Source: a virus. Taken from it: a stretch of DNA of 57,326 nt. Of the stretch, positions 28,726-35,831 are shown piece by piece; the first letter of the stretch is position 1; every line of letters begins with the position of its first letter. The notes below the pieces were generated by a model, which saw only the letters and a list, made by a program, of their open reading frames with translations, searched no databases and had not been told where the DNA came from. The position numbers and the translations under genes were made by a program. Location of the stretch: positions 1 through 57,326 of the IMG/VR virus record IMGVR_UViG_3300045146_000200. The stretch is one strand, 5' to 3'.

Positions 28726-28874
28726 CCTGAAAGGAGCCACCATGCCCGAAACCGAGCAGTGAACCCCGCCCTCGATGGTCGGCTTCGGTATCTCCCCCTC
28801 CCCATCATCGGGAATGATTATAGCACGGAGGGGGCTACCTGACAAATTTTCTACACCTACTGGGAGGAATTGCC
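28726..28874. other. Intergenic segment with six-codon frame and hairpin
   Basis: AAAGGAGCCACC-ATG starts a six-codon frame (28742-28762, MPETEQ), possibly a leader peptide. CCCCCTCC (28794-28801) and GGAGGGGG (28827-28834) form a hairpin. No promoter was found. Confidence 0.35.
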
Positions 28875-29531
28875 ATGCTTATCCCGCCCCACGTGGCCGC
28901 ATTTATCGAAACACCGCCAGCCGTCAGGCTAGAACTCGCCAGTAACCTGTCTCTGTGGCATTGGCGAGAATGTCAACTATTCCCGGCCTATGCTGACACC
29001 ATCCGGTACGACCCGGTAATCAGCGATGAGTACATGGCGCACACCCGCGGGCGCTATTGGGACGTATTGAGGGCGGCAAAACGGGTTGCCGCTCCAGGCG
29101 TCGGGGAACGGTATATTTCCGGCCGCTGGACGCAGGCAATGCTGGACCGGCTTCGTGTACTCGTTGCGCAATGGGGGCGGCAATGGCCGCAAGTGCCTAT
29201 GGCCTGGTATGATGAGCACGCAGGAGAGGAAACGAGCAGCGATGAATGGGTAGGGCGTAGTCATGGGCGCGGCGACAACGACATCACCGCAATAACTAGC
29301 GGACCAAGCCGCGGCATAGCGTGCCGCCGATGGCCTGGGCGTCGCGACGAAGTCCAATACGTTGTGTACGACCTGGGCGTGGGGATTGACTCCGGCGATT
29401 ATGCGCTCTGCGCTGCCATCGTCGCCCCGGCGTGTATCTATTCCACGCTGGCTTGGCGTGATTCTATCCCCGGAGCATTGGCCGCCGCTCCAGCGATGGC
29501 GGCAAGGAACCAAGTGAACCGAAACGAGTAG
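28875..29531 (+). CDS. Hypothetical protein
   Basis: 218 residues with GGGAGGAATTGCC before the ATG. Helical and Trp-rich first half (NLSLWHWRECQLFPAYADT, YWDVLRAAKRV), a Gly/Ser/Asp linker, then VQYVVYDLGVGIDSGDYALC and an Ala-rich end. No motif recognised. The stop is followed directly by the 22-bp-period repeats. Confidence 0.6.
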   Translation: MLIPPHVAAFIETPPAVRLELASNLSLWHWRECQLFPAYADTIRYDPVISDEYMAHTRGRYWDVLRAAKRVAAPGVGERYISGRWTQAMLDRLRVLVAQWGRQWPQVPMAWYDEHAGEETSSDEWVGRSHGRGDNDITAITSGPSRGIACRRWPGRRDEVQYVVYDLGVGIDSGDYALCAAIVAPACIYSTLAWRDSIPGALAAAPAMAARNQVNRNE

Positions 29532-29573
29532 CCCTACATTTTTTGTATACCGGCCCTACATTTTTTGTATACC
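29531..29573. repeat. Two 21-bp direct repeats, operator-like
   Basis: GCCCTACATTTTTTGTATACC occurs at 29531-29551 and 29553-29573, a 22-bp period (two helical turns). Each holds a TACA-N5-TGTA dyad. This AT-rich tandem pair, 15 bases before the next gene, looks like a repressor binding region. Confidence 0.65.
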
Positions 29574-29588
29574 TGTTGGAGGAATGCG

Positions 29589-29819
29589 ATGGACTCAAAC
29601 GACTTCGTAGCCCGGGCGGTGAACAGCTTGAAGGCCCGGGCTTTGTGCATGGACGATGAACACGACCGCGCCCGGATGGCGGAGATAATCCGGGCAGAGT
29701 TCCAGGCAACCTACGGCCCACGGCGCGACGTGATCGCCGAGGTCAGAGCCTACGCCGACCAAACCTATGCCCGCGCGGTCGGGGCGGCTTACAGGAATCC
29801 TAACCCGAAAGGAGGCTAG
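29589..29819 (+). CDS. Hypothetical small helical protein
   Basis: 76 residues from MDSNDFVARAVNSL, TTGGAGGAATGCG upstream. Helical and charged (RARMAEIIRAEFQATYG, VIAEVRAYADQTYARAV). Candidate target of the repeat element directly upstream. Not recognised. Confidence 0.62.
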   Translation: MDSNDFVARAVNSLKARALCMDDEHDRARMAEIIRAEFQATYGPRRDVIAEVRAYADQTYARAVGAAYRNPNPKGG

Positions 29820-29820
29820 C

Positions 29821-30048
29821 ATGCCACATACACATTGTCCCATGGAACCAACAGCAACGGTGATGAACCGAAGCGGAGTCATATTCGACATCATGCCAAC
29901 GGTTAAAGGCCAGCACTACATTCACCAGCGTGACTATCATGGCCTTTTTCTTTGGGGTGCTACCTCCAACTACAGCAAGGACACAGCCGAATGGCTCATC
30001 AAGGAGCGCATCTGGCACCTAGTCTCTGGTACCCTACCAGACGATTGA
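29821..30048 (+). CDS. Hypothetical small protein
   Basis: 75 residues, MPHTHCPMEPTATVMNRSGV..., after AAAGGAGGCTAGC, one base after the preceding stop. Compact alpha/beta appearance with conserved-looking GLFLWGATSN. Not recognised. A terminator follows at 30101. Confidence 0.6.
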   Translation: MPHTHCPMEPTATVMNRSGVIFDIMPTVKGQHYIHQRDYHGLFLWGATSNYSKDTAEWLIKERIWHLVSGTLPDD

Positions 30049-30100
30049 TCCTTCCGGGCGGCCGTTCCCACAACGCACAACCTGCCTAATGCCGCCCTAT

Positions 30101-30140
30101 AGACCCCTCGGGAGTTCTAGCCTCCTGGGGGGTCTTCCTT
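30101..30140 (+). terminator. Intrinsic terminator of the 24.8-30.05 kb genes
   Basis: AGACCCC (30101-30107) pairs with GGGGTCT (30129-30135), and GGAG with CTCC inside; TCCTTT follows. It stands directly before the RusA promoter, separating two transcription units. Confidence 0.65.
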
Positions 30141-30151
30141 TGGACCTCGCC

Positions 30152-30180
30152 TTGAACACAACACCCGCCTAGCGTAGACT
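30152..30180 (+). promoter_or_regulatory. Sigma70-type promoter for RusA operon, leaderless
   Basis: TTGAAC (30152-30157), 17 bp, TAGACT (30175-30180); eight bases separate the -10 from the RusA ATG at 30189, so transcription should begin at or next to the start codon. Confidence 0.65.
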
Positions 30181-30188
30181 CTCCGCGC

Positions 30189-30611
30189 ATGGACATCACA
30201 ATCTTCGTTCCAGGCCAGCCCATCCCCCAAGGCAGTATGCGCGGCATCCCCATCCGCAAGCGGCGGAAGGACGGCACGACCTACACTGGAGTGGTCCAGA
30301 TTCACGACAAAGGGGCAACCCTTCGGGCGTGGCGCGACAAGGTGCGACTCTTTGCCTGGCAGGAAATGATCAAGCGGCGCCTTCAAACCTCGGGCAGGCC
30401 AATAGCTATCGCCGTGGACTTCACCGTCGCGCCGTGTAGGAATGGCAGGGTGTGCGACCTGGACAAGCTCACGCGTGCGGTTCTCGACGCCATGACCGGG
30501 ACGGTCTACAAAGACGACTCGCAGGTATCCGCCCTGATGGCAAATAGGTTCATCGCCTCAGTTGGCGATCCCCTCGGGGCCAAAATCACCGTAGAGGAGA
30601 CTGTGCAATGA
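30189..30611 (+). CDS. rusA: RusA-type Holliday junction resolvase
   Basis: 140 residues. Cuts four-way junctions and clears branched DNA before packaging. IFVPGQPIPQGSMRG (~5-19) and VCDLDKLTRAVLDAMTG with YKDDSQV (~86-115) give the family's three essential aspartates (DLD...D...DD). Length fits the family. There is no Shine-Dalgarno; the promoter places the mRNA 5' end at the ATG. First gene of the 30.2-35.4 kb operon, joined by a 4-base overlap to the next. Confidence 0.92.
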   Translation: MDITIFVPGQPIPQGSMRGIPIRKRRKDGTTYTGVVQIHDKGATLRAWRDKVRLFAWQEMIKRRLQTSGRPIAIAVDFTVAPCRNGRVCDLDKLTRAVLDAMTGTVYKDDSQVSALMANRFIASVGDPLGAKITVEETVQ

Positions 30612-30865
30612 CCCAGGCGGACTATATCGTGACCGTGCCAATCAATCCTAGAGTACGGAATGAGGGAGAAACAGCAACGAGCGTCATAGCGGGTTGCGGA
30701 GAGAAGACCATCACCCTTCGGGCAACTCGGGTAGAGGTTGACTGCGGATTCCTGAAGATGGGCGAAGAGCCAGAAGCCGGAGTGAAGGAGACTGTAGCCA
30801 TCTTCGCTCCTGGGGCTTGGAAGCACATCATTCGCGTCGTCCCCACCACGGAGACCAAACCGTGA
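30608..30865 (+). CDS. Hypothetical beta-rich protein
   Basis: 85 residues; IVTVPINPRVRN, TSVIAGCGEKTITLRATRVEVDC and KHIIRVVPT suggest a small beta barrel or sandwich. Overlaps RusA by four bases and the next gene by four. Not recognised. Confidence 0.6.
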   Translation: MTQADYIVTVPINPRVRNEGETATSVIAGCGEKTITLRATRVEVDCGFLKMGEEPEAGVKETVAIFAPGAWKHIIRVVPTTETKP

Positions 30866-31056
30866 GCGACGAGCCTGCCGCGATAACACGAGAGGAAATG
30901 AATGAGTTGTTGCGCAACTGCCGACATGCAGACGATCTCCTTCAAAGATCGCTTCGTGTTCTCAAGGCAATATCGACCCATAGACAGGACGCTTCATGGG
31001 ACTGCGAAATTTCCCAACTGACACAGGCTATCAAGCAGCATCTACAGAGGACCTAA
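30862..31056 (+). CDS. Hypothetical small helical protein
   Basis: 64 residues from GTG in a GTGA overlap. Helical (EEMNELLRNCRHADDLLQRSLRVL), possible coiled coil. Not recognised. Confidence 0.58.
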   Translation: MSDEPAAITREEMNELLRNCRHADDLLQRSLRVLKAISTHRQDASWDCEISQLTQAIKQHLQRT

Positions 31057-31059
31057 CCC

Positions 31060-31479
31060 ATGCGCGAAAAATATCACTGTTTCATCGGCCGGTGGAGTCC
31101 TCCACACCTCGGGCATGCGTACCTGTGGAAGACAGCGCACGAGGAAGATGGCCTTCCAATCCTCGTGCTCGTGCGAGACTCGGAAGACCTGTGGCCACCA
31201 TTAGTAAGGCGCGACATGGTCGAGGCTACCCTGGATGATCTAGGTATCCCTGGATATGCCGAGGTCATCCCGGACATTGAGTCTGTGGACTACGGCAGAG
31301 ACGTGGGGTATCGCGTGCGGCAGCTTGCCCCGGACGGATGCCCTCAAATCTCGGGCACGGCAATCCGAGCGGCCATCTGCAATGGCGATGAAGCTGGGTG
31401 GATCTCTGTTGTTACGCATACAGTCGCACAGATCATCAAAAGGGGGCGGAATGATCCGAAGTATCCTCTTTTGGCTTGA
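31060..31479 (+). CDS. HIGH-motif nucleotidyltransferase
   Basis: 139 residues. CFIGRWSPPHLGH (~7-19) is the GRx...HxGH nucleotide-binding motif and QISGTAIRAAI (~111-121) the second (ISxTxIR) motif. This places it in the class of NadM, ATP sulfurylase, CTP:glycerol and ADP-heptose transferases. IPDIESVDYGRDVGY is a feature I recall from nucleotidyltransferases found with or fused to APS kinases, so an adenylyltransferase partner for CysC is one option. HldE-type heptose adenylylation is another, but the motif GRWSPPH fits NadM/sulfurylase-like proteins better. Confidence 0.78.
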   Translation: MREKYHCFIGRWSPPHLGHAYLWKTAHEEDGLPILVLVRDSEDLWPPLVRRDMVEATLDDLGIPGYAEVIPDIESVDYGRDVGYRVRQLAPDGCPQISGTAIRAAICNGDEAGWISVVTHTVAQIIKRGRNDPKYPLLA

Positions 31480-31615
31480 TGAGTTTGAAGAGACAATGAA
31501 CTCTGGATTCCCACTGGGTTGCGGAGCAGGGTGCTTAACTATACTCGTAGTTCTCATTCTGGGGTTCGTATTGGGATTGCACCTTCGTAGGGCAATAGAT
31601 TGGATACTCTTATGA
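31451..31615 (+). CDS. Small single-span membrane protein
   Basis: 54 residues, MIRSILFWLDEFEE... The hydrophobic segment CGAGCLTILVVLILGFVLGL (~24-43) is followed by HLRR, so one membrane span with a basic cytoplasmic end. AAAGGGGGCGG precedes the ATG inside the nucleotidyltransferase gene (29-base overlap). Could be a holin or inhibitor-type peptide, not assignable. Confidence 0.6.
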   Translation: MIRSILFWLDEFEETMNSGFPLGCGAGCLTILVVLILGFVLGLHLRRAIDWILL

Positions 31616-31881
31616 AGCTCGAAATCGAATCACGAATCAATCTGCTTGCTCCCGTCTTGCGGGGGCTTACCAGAGACCGATCCACGGCGTTTAAGGCATA
31701 TACCGAGGCGATGGCTGCGCGGGAAGAGGGCCTTGCGCGCAAGGCGGCATGGCCCAGCGAATTCGACGTGGCAGACGGCTACCATCTAAACCTAGCCACG
31801 TCCACCGCGTCACGTTATCTAGCTCTGGTTGCGGAGCTAGACGACCGCATAGAGAACCTCTTGAAGGAATACCGCGCATGA
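31612..31881 (+). CDS. Hypothetical helical protein
   Basis: 89 residues, MKLEIESRINLLAPVLRGL..., in four-base overlaps with both neighbours. Coiled-coil-like helices (STAFKAYTEAMAAREEGLARKA, LALVAELDDRIENLLKEY). Not recognised. Confidence 0.6.
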   Translation: MKLEIESRINLLAPVLRGLTRDRSTAFKAYTEAMAAREEGLARKAAWPSEFDVADGYHLNLATSTASRYLALVAELDDRIENLLKEYRA

Positions 31882-32615
31882 AGCTGGAAATAGGCTCCGG
31901 GTACCATCCGCACCTTGGCTTCGAGCACATGGATATCAACCCGAAGCTCCCCCACGTCGAGCACGCCCAGGACGCAACTAAGCTCTCCAAGTTCGCCGAT
32001 GGTAGCATAGGGGAAGTCCTATCCGTCGATTGTATCGAGCACTTCGGGTGGCCGGTTGTACCTGACGTATTGAAGGAGTGGGTTCGGATCATCGTTCCGG
32101 GTGGGGTCATTCGCATCGAGACCTCGGACTTCGATGCCATCCTGCGGATTTACAAGGAGCCTGGCCATGCCACCCTGAACGCCCTTTGGGACGTGCCGCA
32201 CTTCCGGTTCCCGTTCGGCAGTCATCGGCATGCTTTCCGATGGCTTCAATTCGAGTTGTACTCAGGCATCCAAGGGCCGGGGGCTCATCGAGCCACCTTC
32301 ACATTCGAGTACATGTCTGAGTTGCTGCTTGAGGCTGGGTGCGACATGATTCAGCACCACCCCCACCCGCACAGACTTCGCGTCGTTGCGCGGAAAAAAC
32401 CAACTCGCGACGTGCCGTGTGCCGCATGCGGGACTCGGGACCTCAGCGTGTCCAGGTGGATGTTCCAGGGCATGTGCTCCCGGTGCAGAGACCTCGCCGT
32501 CGTAGGCGAGGTCAACCCTCGGGTGGCCGAAGAGGAAAATGTCAGGCTTGGGGGCTCGATGCTCTTCAAGCCCGGGTTCATGTCGTTCGATGTGAACGGA
32601 GCCAGACTGTCATAA
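31878..32615 (+). CDS. SAM-dependent methyltransferase with C-terminal zinc ribbon
   Basis: 245 residues. The Methyltransf_11-like start KLEIGSGYHPHLGFEHMDIN (~2-21) holds the SAM loop and acidic ribose contact. FADGSIGEVLSVDCIEHFGW and EWVRIIVPGGVIRIETSDF continue the fold, as in small-molecule or sugar methyltransferases common in glycan clusters. Residues ~175-205 are a zinc ribbon (CAACGTRDL, MCSRCRD), an unusual addition. Starts in an ATGA overlap. Substrate unknown; a glycan role is inferred from the nearby GT9 gene. Confidence 0.78.
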   Translation: MKLEIGSGYHPHLGFEHMDINPKLPHVEHAQDATKLSKFADGSIGEVLSVDCIEHFGWPVVPDVLKEWVRIIVPGGVIRIETSDFDAILRIYKEPGHATLNALWDVPHFRFPFGSHRHAFRWLQFELYSGIQGPGAHRATFTFEYMSELLLEAGCDMIQHHPHPHRLRVVARKKPTRDVPCAACGTRDLSVSRWMFQGMCSRCRDLAVVGEVNPRVAEEENVRLGGSMLFKPGFMSFDVNGARLS

Positions 32616-32625
32616 CAGGAGGACA

Positions 32626-32904
32626 ATGACCATGGCAGCGCAAGCGGAACAGAAACAGGGAATGCTCTTCGATGACGAAGCTCGGCAACTCATGGACGAG
32701 ATCGAGAGCATCAAGGCCAAGATTCGGCCACTGAAGGAGCAACAGGCTAACGCAGAAGCCAAGCTGCTGGATGTGATGGAACGGAACAAGAAACAGACGG
32801 CAGTGGTCGTGATCGACGGCGAGAAGAAGTCTCTCCTCGTCGTGAAGAAGGTCCGCGTGTCCAAGGCCAAGGCGGTTCGGGCAGCCAAGGCGTTGTTCAC
32901 ATGA
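32626..32904 (+). CDS. Hypothetical coiled-coil protein
   Basis: 92 residues; heptad-rich QLMDEIESIKAKIRPLKEQQANAEAKL (coiled coil ~22-48) then a basic beta-like tail (VVVIDGEKKSLLVVKKVRVSKAKAVRAAK). CAGGAGGACA precedes ATG 32626; ATG 32632 is possible. The basic end could bind nucleic acid. Confidence 0.62.
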   Translation: MTMAAQAEQKQGMLFDDEARQLMDEIESIKAKIRPLKEQQANAEAKLLDVMERNKKQTAVVVIDGEKKSLLVVKKVRVSKAKAVRAAKALFT

Positions 32905-32987
32905 CCTGGATAGATTTTCTGCCAGCATGTCTGATGGCCTTCCTGATATTGCTGTCATTCTTCTATCTCGGGAGAAAGGGAAAGTAA
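32901..32987 (+). CDS. 28-residue membrane micro-protein
   Basis: MTWIDFLPACLMAFLILLSF then FYLGRKGK. Starts in an ATGA overlap with the coiled-coil gene. A single hydrophobic helix with a positively charged end predicts a one-span inner-membrane peptide. Too short for standard gene finders. Confidence 0.5.
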   Translation: MTWIDFLPACLMAFLILLSFFYLGRKGK

Positions 32988-32989
32988 TC

Positions 32990-33079
32990 ATGTCCTGGCC
33001 TGAAGCCATAGCGTTCAGTTTCCTCTGCCTTTCCCTTGCCATCGTCGGTGCCGTGTTTTTCTGGAGACTGCTGAAGTGA
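32990..33079 (+). CDS. 29-residue membrane micro-protein
   Basis: MSWPEAIAFSFLCLSLAIVG then AVFFWRLLK. Two bases after the previous micro-gene, with GGAGAAAGGGAAAG upstream, and its stop overlaps the next GTG start (GTGA). One membrane span. The pair of adjacent one-span peptides may act together, like small holin, antiholin or exclusion peptides. Confidence 0.5.
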   Translation: MSWPEAIAFSFLCLSLAIVGAVFFWRLLK

Positions 33080-33984
33080 GCCAGCCCAAGATTTTGTACA
33101 CCGTCGCAGGTGGGGGCATGGGCGATATCGTTATGACCTACTATCGCCGTGCGGACTGGCGACGTATCACCGACGCCAAACGCATCTATCCCGAGCACCT
33201 CGTCATGGGAATCGTGATCTCGCCTACCTTCCCAATGGGCGAACTGGTGTCAACCTGCCCCCATCTGGACATTCTCTACATGCCGGACTACCCGGGCGTT
33301 GAGAAGGTCGCGGACAGGTACTGGCTCAGGACATTGCCTGAAGGAGCGCGCAACCTCGATGGGGCATACGACATCCCGGAACGGGACAATCGGATGTGGC
33401 TCGACCCCCTTGAGCGACGCATCTTTGACAAGCTCATCGGCATGGGACGATACGTCGTCCTCGCCCCATACGCTCGGCAGGGAGAACGCAACTGCCGCCC
33501 CTTCTGTGGCAAGACCGGATGCTTCGCAGAAGAGAAGTACGTCCCCCTGGCCGAGTGCCTGTGCAAGCTCGGCTGGCACGTCATTATCATTGGGGCACAG
33601 GAAAACGGGTTTCCACTGCCGGAGGTGGCATCCTGTGCTGGGCGGTGCATCTTGAACTGGGTGAACAACACGAGCATTCGACTGGCCGTAGAGGTCATAC
33701 GCAATGCGGACGGGTTCATAGGACCTCAGTCAGGCCCCCTCGCTGCGGCGTGGAGCAACAAGGTCCCGAGCGTCTTCTTCTTCCCCGAGGGCGTGCATGA
33801 TCGGAATTGGGAGATCCTGACTGGAAGGTTCAACGGGGACTGGTCATGGTATACCGGCGTGTACTGCAAGGACGAGCCGTGGGTGGCGTGGTTCATGGAG
33901 ACCCCAGAAGGGTTCGCTGGCCTCGCACCTGAAACTGTGGCGATGAAACTCGAAGAGGTGATGAAGCGGAGAGTCCCGTTATAA
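33076..33984 (+). CDS. Glycosyltransferase family 9 (heptosyltransferase-like)
   Basis: 302 residues from GTG 33076. The N-terminus ILYTVAGGGMGDIVMTYYR (G-x-G-D-x-x-M/L-T) and the C-terminal donor site IRNADGFIGPQSGPLAAAWSNKVPSVFFFPEG match GT9 proteins such as LPS heptosyltransferases, including the position of the donor-binding Asp/Ser-Gly-Pro. WHVIIIGAQENG adds the Rossmann link. Family members move heptose from ADP-heptose. With GmhA and the HldE-type kinase in this genome, heptose transfer is plausible; other nucleotide sugars are possible. Some phage GT9 proteins lack activity data. Confidence 0.75.
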   Translation: MSQPKILYTVAGGGMGDIVMTYYRRADWRRITDAKRIYPEHLVMGIVISPTFPMGELVSTCPHLDILYMPDYPGVEKVADRYWLRTLPEGARNLDGAYDIPERDNRMWLDPLERRIFDKLIGMGRYVVLAPYARQGERNCRPFCGKTGCFAEEKYVPLAECLCKLGWHVIIIGAQENGFPLPEVASCAGRCILNWVNNTSIRLAVEVIRNADGFIGPQSGPLAAAWSNKVPSVFFFPEGVHDRNWEILTGRFNGDWSWYTGVYCKDEPWVAWFMETPEGFAGLAPETVAMKLEEVMKRRVPL

Positions 33985-33996
33985 GGAGGGAATAAC

Positions 33997-34470
33997 ATGA
34001 TTGTCCCGGCTGTATTGGTGATCTCGTGTGGAGTTCTGGCTGCGGCCACGATCTTGCTTGGACTTTACTGCTGGAGCCTGAGGACGGAACTGCAAGACGC
34101 GCGGGCACTGCTTTATAAACTGCGGACGGCATGCGCATTGTCCTCCGCTAAACCAGTTGATCAACAGGAAGCGCCCAGCGCGCCTCCGGCCATACCCGGT
34201 CGTTTCCCATTCCAACACCGAATCAGGTCGCTCTGCAACCTCAAGTGGGTATTCGAGGTGTATCACGGGGAGGAATGGAAGGCCGCGCGGTTATGGTGTG
34301 GAGGACCTAAGTTCATTCGACAAGGAGACTCAGACTACCATGAGTGCTTCTGCGATAGAGAGACCGCCGCTGATGCCCTTCGGGCGCAAATTATGGCCCG
34401 ATATGGCGTTGGCATCGATGAATATCAAGCCGAAGTGGAACGCACGAGAGAAAAGAAGCAAGATGCCTGA
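33997..34470 (+). CDS. Membrane-anchored hypothetical protein
   Basis: 157 residues with AAGGAGGGAATAAC upstream. An N-terminal transmembrane segment (VPAVLVISCGVLAAATILLG, ~3-22) is followed by a helix, a Pro-rich linker and a cytoplasmic or periplasmic domain (NLKWVFEVYHGEEWKAARLW). The C-terminus overlaps the next gene by 8 bases. Not recognised. Confidence 0.6.
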   Translation: MIVPAVLVISCGVLAAATILLGLYCWSLRTELQDARALLYKLRTACALSSAKPVDQQEAPSAPPAIPGRFPFQHRIRSLCNLKWVFEVYHGEEWKAARLWCGGPKFIRQGDSDYHECFCDRETAADALRAQIMARYGVGIDEYQAEVERTREKKQDA

Positions 34471-35377
34471 CCAGAATCAGTACGTAGTCACCTACTCGAT
34501 CATGCACACGGGCACGTGGTTCGTCCTGAAGCTGATCGATACCTGCTGGTGGAGGTATCGTCGAGCCGTCTTCGGGGATATCGACGTGATACCGGCCATA
34601 CACGGGGAGTCATTGGAAGCCTGCCTTGAAACTCATGGCCCACTCGATGCCGCATGGTTCGACCGCTTCGTCGTCCAGTTCACCCCCTTCGCATATCGGG
34701 CGGACAACACCCGATTCCACGTCAATATCCACCACCAGTACCCGAACGCCAAGGGCTTCACCATTCGGCACCGCTCCATGATCCCAATTGTGATCCCAGT
34801 GAGAGATCCACTCTTGGCCTGGGTGTCCAGGGTTCAACGGCAGACGAATTGGGTAGAGTTCCAAGCCATGCCGCCTGACCAGAGGGAAGAGGAGTTCAAG
34901 GTGTTCCTTTGCCTCTGGGACGACCTGTTCGCCATTGACCCCAAGTTCGTCTGTTTCTTCCGAGTTGACTGGCCTGCGACCCCGGACACGCTCGATATCC
35001 GCATGGAGCAAGCGTTCAGGTTCTTCGAGTGGTGTCATCTGCCGCCCCCGGTTATGGCCCTAGACTACGTGCGGAAATGGGCGCCGGTTAATACAGCCTT
35101 AGGCCCGAGCGGAGCCATCAAACCGTGGGCTACGCCGAAGGAAGTCCAATGGGTCAAGGACGCGGCGTTCAAACAGGATGTGGCCACGTTAGCTAAGGTG
35201 TTCCACGTCGAGTGGCCTATGCTCGTGGCGAAGCATGAATGGATCGGCCCGCTCAAATGCCTCGGATACTCCAACCTGTGCTGGTGGCCGGAGTTCAAAC
35301 CTGCTTCGGCAACAGCATCAGTATCCCCGTCTGACCCTCCCACCATACCCGCTGATGTGTCTGCCCAAACAAAGTGA
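34463..35377 (+). CDS. Sulfotransferase-like protein (PAPS-dependent)
   Basis: 304 residues. SIMHTGTWFVLKLID (~12-26) resembles the 5'-phosphosulfate loop of sulfotransferases, here HTGTW rather than the usual K-SGTTW. VIPVRDPLLAWVSRVQ (RDP at 114-116, S122) matches the 3'-phosphate-binding RDP...S motif. The ensemble fits a sulfotransferase moving sulfate from PAPS to a sugar or other hydroxyl. The phage's APS kinase would supply PAPS. The gene overlaps the upstream one by 8 bases and runs 83 bases into the convergent methyltransferase gene. The lysine-free loop leaves some doubt on activity. Confidence 0.65.
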   Translation: MPDQNQYVVTYSIMHTGTWFVLKLIDTCWWRYRRAVFGDIDVIPAIHGESLEACLETHGPLDAAWFDRFVVQFTPFAYRADNTRFHVNIHHQYPNAKGFTIRHRSMIPIVIPVRDPLLAWVSRVQRQTNWVEFQAMPPDQREEEFKVFLCLWDDLFAIDPKFVCFFRVDWPATPDTLDIRMEQAFRFFEWCHLPPPVMALDYVRKWAPVNTALGPSGAIKPWATPKEVQWVKDAAFKQDVATLAKVFHVEWPMLVAKHEWIGPLKCLGYSNLCWWPEFKPASATASVSPSDPPTIPADVSAQTK

Positions 35378-35831
35378 TAACCGACAGGTCCACGTCCTGA
35401 GCGTGAGGACTGGCTACAGGCAGGCGTGACAACGGCGACCTGATCTGCGCTAGGTCATCCACGAGGATTATGTCCCTCCGCACGTCCGTCTTCAGGGCCA
35501 CAATCCCAAGTTCCTCGGCAATCGGTATCCTGACCGTCGTGTCCTGCATTGGGAAGTGCGCATCTAGCCAGAAGAGGCAGGGGCCGACGAGGTGTGGAAT
35601 GATGCGTTCAAGGAAGGCCGAGCCGTCGAGGTTCATCACGACGGCCTTGGGAAAGGCGCGCTGGCAGGCGTCGGCGCACCCCTTCACAATGTCACAAGAG
35701 AAGATTTTCCCGATCCCTGCGTCCATAGCGGCCTTCATCCCGCCACCGCCTAGACACCCTGTCTCAACGAAGTTCTGGATGCCGTAGTGCTGCACGAAGG
35801 GAGCGAGGGGGAACTGACTGAGGTAGGACAT
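35295..35831 (-). CDS. SAM-dependent methyltransferase-like protein
   Basis: 178 residues with AAAGGAGCCGTC upstream. NFVETGCLGGGGMKAAMDAG (~18-37) is the SAM loop, KIFSCDI the acidic strand-2 position and CLFWLDAHFP the strand-4 region, then DIILVDDLAQI. This arrangement recurs in phage and bacterial proteins related to FkbM/TylF methyltransferases. Its 3' end overlaps the convergent sulfotransferase-like gene by 83 bases. Substrate unknown. Confidence 0.72.
   Translation of the reverse strand: MSYLSQFPLAPFVQHYGIQNFVETGCLGGGGMKAAMDAGIGKIFSCDIVKGCADACQRAFPKAVVMNLDGSAFLERIIPHLVGPCLFWLDAHFPMQDTTVRIPIAEELGIVALKTDVRRDIILVDDLAQIRSPLSRLPVASPHAQDVDLSVITLFGQTHQRVWWEGQTGILMLLPKQV

Noticed and set aside
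28800-28830. Possible promoter around TTATAG
   Set aside because: No -35-like hexamer at 16-18 bp upstream.
31060-31479. Firm call as HldE-C (ADP-heptose synthase)
   Set aside because: The GRWSPPHLGH and ISGTAIR motifs fit NadM/ATP-sulfurylase-like enzymes better than the HldE-C type GCFDxLHxGH.
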